Shown piece by piece: positions 56,589-59,106 of a stretch of DNA of 59,106 nucleotides. The DNA lies in NCBI GenBank assembly GCA_017451915.1, contig JAFTNJ010000038.1, positions 1-59,106 of the forward strand, given 5' to 3'. The position numbers and the translations under genes were made by a program. The notes under the pieces are model-generated. The model ran no database searches and was not told where the DNA came from. It saw only the letters and a program-made list of their open reading frames with translations. Source of the stretch: Clostridia bacterium (lineage in GTDB: Bacteria > Bacillota > Clostridia > Oscillospirales > CAG-272). Position 1 is the stretch's first letter, and every line of letters begins with the position of its first letter.

Positions 56589-57905
56589 ATGGAACACAAG
56601 CTATTTGCCAGATACCCCATCGGAAATCCCAGACGCAAGTGGAGACAGGATAATTTTTTGTCACGCTCCTCCAATCCCGGTCCAAGAGGCTTGTCCCCTC
56701 AAAGCGAGCTGACTTTTCGCAAGACGCGTCGCGCGGTCAAAACGGCCTTTGATGCAGGATTTGACATGATTGGAACCGGGTGGTCGGAGTCTCAGATCGC
56801 CATGGAGATTGTACGCACGGCGGAACGCTATGGCGGCAAGGTTTTATTTACCGACTTTTCGCGCTTCGGCGGTATGGGAAACAAAAATGTTTTTTGCCCC
56901 ACCAATGATTTTGAAGGTGCGATGAAAGATACTGAAAAATGGAACTCTGTTCAGGGCTATTGCCTGTGGGATGAGCCAATTCTTCCCGAGCATCTGGAGG
57001 AGGTGCGCCGTATGTACGACTACTGCGAGAGAACCCGTCCACATATGCTCCCCTATACCGTTGTCAATCCCGATTATCACAAGCTTTGCCTATGGCAGGA
57101 TAACGCATACGCACCTTATATTGAGAAATGTCTTTCGGTAATCGATCCCGTGCAGATCGACTTTGATTATTATCCCATTGGCAGACTGGAGTACGATCCC
57201 ACCCTTCAGCTGGACAACACCACCATGTGGAGTGATTTGGAGATCGTCCGCCGCGCCTCCCAAAAGCACCAAACGCCCTTTTGGTTTTGCTATCAGGGAC
57301 AGCGGTTTGCATTTCATAAGATCCACTATATTTTCCGATTTCCCATGGCACGTGCCATGGCTTACGCAGGAATCCTTCACGGTGCAAAAGCACTCACCGT
57401 ATACACTTCCTTCGGCGGCTACATCGATCCCACCACGGGCGGCAAGGGCGTGTATTTTGAGGAGCAAAAGAAGCTGAACGCCGAGATTCACGCCCTTGGA
57501 AACACCTTGATGGCTCTGGAATGCCTCCGCGTCATTCACGATGATAGCCTTCTTCCTGACCATCCCTCTATGGAGGGGCTGCGCACGCCTTTTGCGGAAA
57601 GTGAATTGTTGAACACTGACAGACCGCTTACTCGGAGAATCTCGATCTCCGAGCACAAGGATGCTTACGGTCACAAATACCTCATGGTGCTGAACCGCGA
57701 CTACGATAATCCCCAGCTTGTGAGCCTCACCATGAAAAAGCCCTCCCATATTTACGAGGTCAGCAAGGAGGACGGAGAGGAACGCTTCATCTTTGAAACC
57801 GCCGGCTATATGACCCTTGATTTTGCCCCCGGCGACCTGCGCCTGTTCCGTATCCAGCCCGCCGAGGAAGAGCCTTATACGATGGAATATTATCTCGATA
57901 AATAA
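56589..57905 (+). CDS. Putative TIM-barrel glycoside hydrolase-like protein
   Basis: This 438-residue protein of no certain family begins with an N-terminal RKTRRAVKTAFDAGFDMIGTG. GYCLWDEPILPEHLEEVRRMY carries a candidate acid/base glutamate after a strand, as in clan GH-A. DFDYYPIGRLEYDPTL, PFWFCYQGQRF and a late FGGYIDPTTGGKGVYF follow. A C-terminal beta domain (about 350-438, YLMVLNRDYDNPQLVSLTM, PGDLRLFRIQ) resembles the all-beta cap of GH42/DUF-type hydrolases. No signal peptide. It probably works on a sugar released by the neighbouring beta-helix enzyme; this is inference from position. Confidence 0.68.
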   Translation: MEHKLFARYPIGNPRRKWRQDNFLSRSSNPGPRGLSPQSELTFRKTRRAVKTAFDAGFDMIGTGWSESQIAMEIVRTAERYGGKVLFTDFSRFGGMGNKNVFCPTNDFEGAMKDTEKWNSVQGYCLWDEPILPEHLEEVRRMYDYCERTRPHMLPYTVVNPDYHKLCLWQDNAYAPYIEKCLSVIDPVQIDFDYYPIGRLEYDPTLQLDNTTMWSDLEIVRRASQKHQTPFWFCYQGQRFAFHKIHYIFRFPMARAMAYAGILHGAKALTVYTSFGGYIDPTTGGKGVYFEEQKKLNAEIHALGNTLMALECLRVIHDDSLLPDHPSMEGLRTPFAESELLNTDRPLTRRISISEHKDAYGHKYLMVLNRDYDNPQLVSLTMKKPSHIYEVSKEDGEERFIFETAGYMTLDFAPGDLRLFRIQPAEEEPYTMEYYLDK

Positions 57906-57993
57906 GCCAAATAAGAAATAACAACGGTGCTTTGATAATCCTCAATTCCGTTTTTAGAAATCCAAAAAATTATGTCGAGGTTGAGTAAAAGCC

Positions 57994-58036
57994 ACCTCCG
58001 TCAATGCAATTTTAGATGCATTGACGGAGGTTTTTG
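57994..58036 (+). terminator. Strong terminator downstream of the TIM-barrel gene
   Basis: A 15-bp perfect stem (57994-58008 with 58017-58031) and an 8-nt loop are followed by TTTTTG. Confidence 0.88.
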
Positions 58037-58346
58037 TATTAAAATATAAGCACGTCGAACATCGACGGGGCTCTAGAACCCACCTGATTGGAAAGGAGGC
58101 AACCAATCCATCCTCGGCCAAGGTATTGATTGGTACATCGTTATGAAGTAACCCACTAATGTGAATTTCTTGTATAACTTGTGCCGTGTGCCGCATTGTT
58201 TCTTACCTTTTCACAGATAGGCAAGAATAGAGTAACCGCCGTACCTTTATAAAATATAGTAAAAAGGTGAAAATGCATTCGGCACGCGGCACACCCTGTA
58301 TGAATTTTTAATTGAATATTGAACTATGAAAGAGAGGTAATTAATA
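58037..58346. other. Non-coding stretch with long-range inverted repeat
   Basis: No supportable gene. GTGTGCCGC (58186-58194) and GCGGCACAC (58286-58294) are perfect inverted arms 91 nt apart. Each lies next to a further GGCAC/GTGCC word, and CCTTTTCAC and GGTGAAAA words lie just inside. The whole could fold as one long imperfect hairpin. It may be a leader region or the end of a small mobile element. Confidence 0.4.
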
Positions 58347-58469
58347 ATGATTGACATAAATATGCCTGCAATTTTTACGCTTATGGCAGGGGGAACTGTT
58401 TCTTTTAATAGAGAGAGGGTGACCACAAACTTACCACAACAAAAAATAAGACAAAACAAAGGATTTTAA
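58347..58469 (+). CDS. Possible 40-aa ORF
   Basis: MIDINMPAIFTLMAGGTVSF followed by a basic, Gln-rich tail ends at TAA 58469. GAGAGGTAA lies about 7 nt before the ATG. I do not recognise it; it could be the truncated N-terminus of a lost gene at the island's right end. Confidence 0.3.
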   Translation: MIDINMPAIFTLMAGGTVSFNRERVTTNLPQQKIRQNKGF

Positions 58470-58585
58470 CGTTTTTACGCCTTTTTTCGTTTCAAAAACG
58501 TCTATACGGAGGTTTTGAGACGTCCCAAAACCTATCAAACACCGTTTTTGAGACAAATCAAAGCTCCAAGAGATAATAAAAGCTG

Positions 58586-58613
58586 TTGTGTACATGAGAT
58601 GCAATGCTCCTTC
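58586..58613 (+). repeat. Third attachment-type remnant (copy C)
   Basis: TTGTGTACATGAGATGCAAT followed by GCTCCTTC matches 46805-46832 at 26 of 28 positions, and ATAATAAAAG precedes both. Similarity stops after GCTCCTTC, so only the island-internal right end and the first bases of the att core are kept. It probably marks the right border of island 2. Confidence 0.6.
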
Positions 58614-58660
58614 ATATTTTCAAAAAACACGTGATGCCGGAGCGGGCACATAAAAACAGG

Positions 58661-58734
58661 AATCCCCCACAGTGTGCTCAATTTGAGCATTCTGCGGGGG
58701 ATTGGTTGTTCCCTCCCCCATATGCGGGGGAGGG
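58661..58734 (-). terminator. Pair of GC-rich hairpins downstream of the second micropeptide
   Basis: Hairpin 1: AATCCCCCACAGTGTGCTCAA (58661-58681, a few mismatches) with 58683-58703. Hairpin 2: CCCTCCCCC (58711-58719) with GGGGGAGGG (58726-58734). They lie 17 nt past the micropeptide stop on the minus strand and probably end its transcript, though T runs are weak. Confidence 0.5.
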
Positions 58735-58750
58735 GTGTTTTGAATTCCTA

Positions 58751-58867
58751 TCAGAGGGCAAGCAGATCCTCGTCCTCGCCGGAGAAGCCGGCGCTGGCTG
58801 TGAGGATGTCCTCCTCGTCCAGAAGCGTTGCCTCGATCATCGGGGAAACATAGCTCTTCTTTTCCAT
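58751..58867 (-). CDS. EDILTAS-type micropeptide (38 aa)
   Basis: A 38-residue ORF begins MEKKSYVSPMIEATLL, continues with DEEDILTAS, and ends GFSGEDEDLLAL. AAAGGAGG sits 8 nt before the ATG at 58867, an excellent ribosome site. It shares MxKxY..P.IE, EDILTAS and an acidic tail with the peptide at 21619-21753. It likewise follows an exported-protein gene (stop 14 nt upstream) and is followed by hairpins. The repetition of sequence and of context argues for a real family. Confidence 0.72.
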   Translation of the reverse strand: MEKKSYVSPMIEATLLDEEDILTASAGFSGEDEDLLAL

Positions 58868-58881
58868 TTCGATGTCCTCCT

Positions 58882-59106
58882 TTACTTGTTCAGGTAGGCC
58901 TCGGCAGAAGCACCGTAGCGGTAGAGGGCCTTTGCCAGCTCTGCCATGGTTGCGTTGGCGCTGTGCTGCTTAGCGTTTGCGTAGGAATTGATGCTGTAGG
59001 TCAGGGTCTGTACCAGGGTCTCGCCCTCATACAGCTCGAAGGTGTAGATCGCGTCAAAGTCGGTTGCCGCGATGTCCTCGGTGTAGAGCACCTTCTCGGT
59101 CAGATC
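58882..59106 (-). CDS. C-terminal end of a probable large surface protein (partial)
   Basis: 75 codons run in from beyond the window edge with no start. The ending SYANAKQHSANATMAELAKAL then YRYGASAEAYLNK is like the conserved LxKALLNYGAAAQxYF tail I associate with clostridial extracellular proteins. The preceding strand pairs (YTFELYEGETLVQTLTYS) agree. It is directly upstream of the second micropeptide. Confidence 0.7.
   Translation of the reverse strand, partial: DLTEKVLYTEDIAATDFDAIYTFELYEGETLVQTLTYSINSYANAKQHSANATMAELAKALYRYGASAEAYLNK

Noticed and set aside
57954-58196. Minus-strand ORF of 80 codons
   Set aside because: It translates through the strong terminator hairpin at 57994-58031 and lacks a ribosome site.

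Overview
The window looks like a chromosomal segment of a strictly anaerobic, gut-type member of the Clostridia (Bacillota). Supporting signs are AGGAGG-type ribosome binding sites, TTGACA-N17-TATAAT promoters, a glycyl-radical microcompartment locus, polysaccharide-degrading enzymes and RimO/PgsA of Firmicute type. I cannot name a genus. Codon use is moderately GC-rich through most of the window. It is clearly AT-rich in 37.4-47 kb.

Region 1 (1-4 kb) holds a GH28 pectinase-like enzyme, a flavodoxin-fold reductase and an ArsB/SLC13-like transporter. Region 2 (4.0-19.4 kb) is the main metabolic feature: a 19-gene operon for a glycyl-radical (B12-independent) propanediol-utilisation microcompartment. 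It encodes a class II fuculose/rhamnulose-phosphate aldolase, a diol dehydratase and its activase, PduP-like aldehyde dehydrogenase, a zinc alcohol dehydrogenase, PduL, a propionate/acetate kinase and PduS. The shell set is PduU, PduT, EutN/BMC-P and six BMC-H-type proteins, four of them near-identical tandem copies. A PduV/EutP GTPase and a DeoR regulator complete it. Together they would split a deoxysugar phosphate to lactaldehyde, and convert propanediol to propionaldehyde and then to propanol plus propionate and ATP. No fucose/rhamnose isomerase or kinase is present.

Region 3 (19.4-27.4 kb): a PHP phosphoesterase, an XRE regulator, and a four-gene minus-strand cluster. That cluster encodes a 1433-residue exported protein built almost entirely of about 32 CxxC modules, a lipoprotein, an exported protein, and a 44-residue micropeptide with the motif EDILTAS. 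A second micropeptide with the same motif sits at the far end of the window (58751-58867), again directly downstream of an exported protein. Region 4 (28-37 kb): a ROK kinase with a GH2 beta-mannosidase, a sugar isomerase/epimerase, a PHP-rimO-pgsA operon, and an XRE regulator gene split by an in-frame amber codon.

Region 5 (37.2-58.6 kb) reads as two tandem genomic islands stacked at a tRNA-Ser(GCU) gene. The tRNA 3' end and terminator are repeated exactly (54 nt) at 46826, and the right-end sequence before it recurs at 58586. Island 1 carries an XRE/sigma/anti-sigma operon, an ABC-2 transporter behind a coupled leader ORF, and several exported proteins and lipoproteins. Island 2 carries a serine recombinase, a class II glutamine amidotransferase next to an amidoligase, an excisionase-like protein, a ComB-DUF218 fusion, a histidine phosphatase, a MATE exporter, a beta-helix protein, a TIM-barrel hydrolase, and two broken AraC regulators. 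No tyrosine integrase is visible.

The strongest leads for something undescribed are the EDILTAS micropeptide/exported-protein pairs, the island-borne amidoligase-glutaminase pair, the ComB-DUF218 fusion, and a switch-like RNA element between the shell genes of the microcompartment operon. All calls come from reading the sequence; no database search was run.
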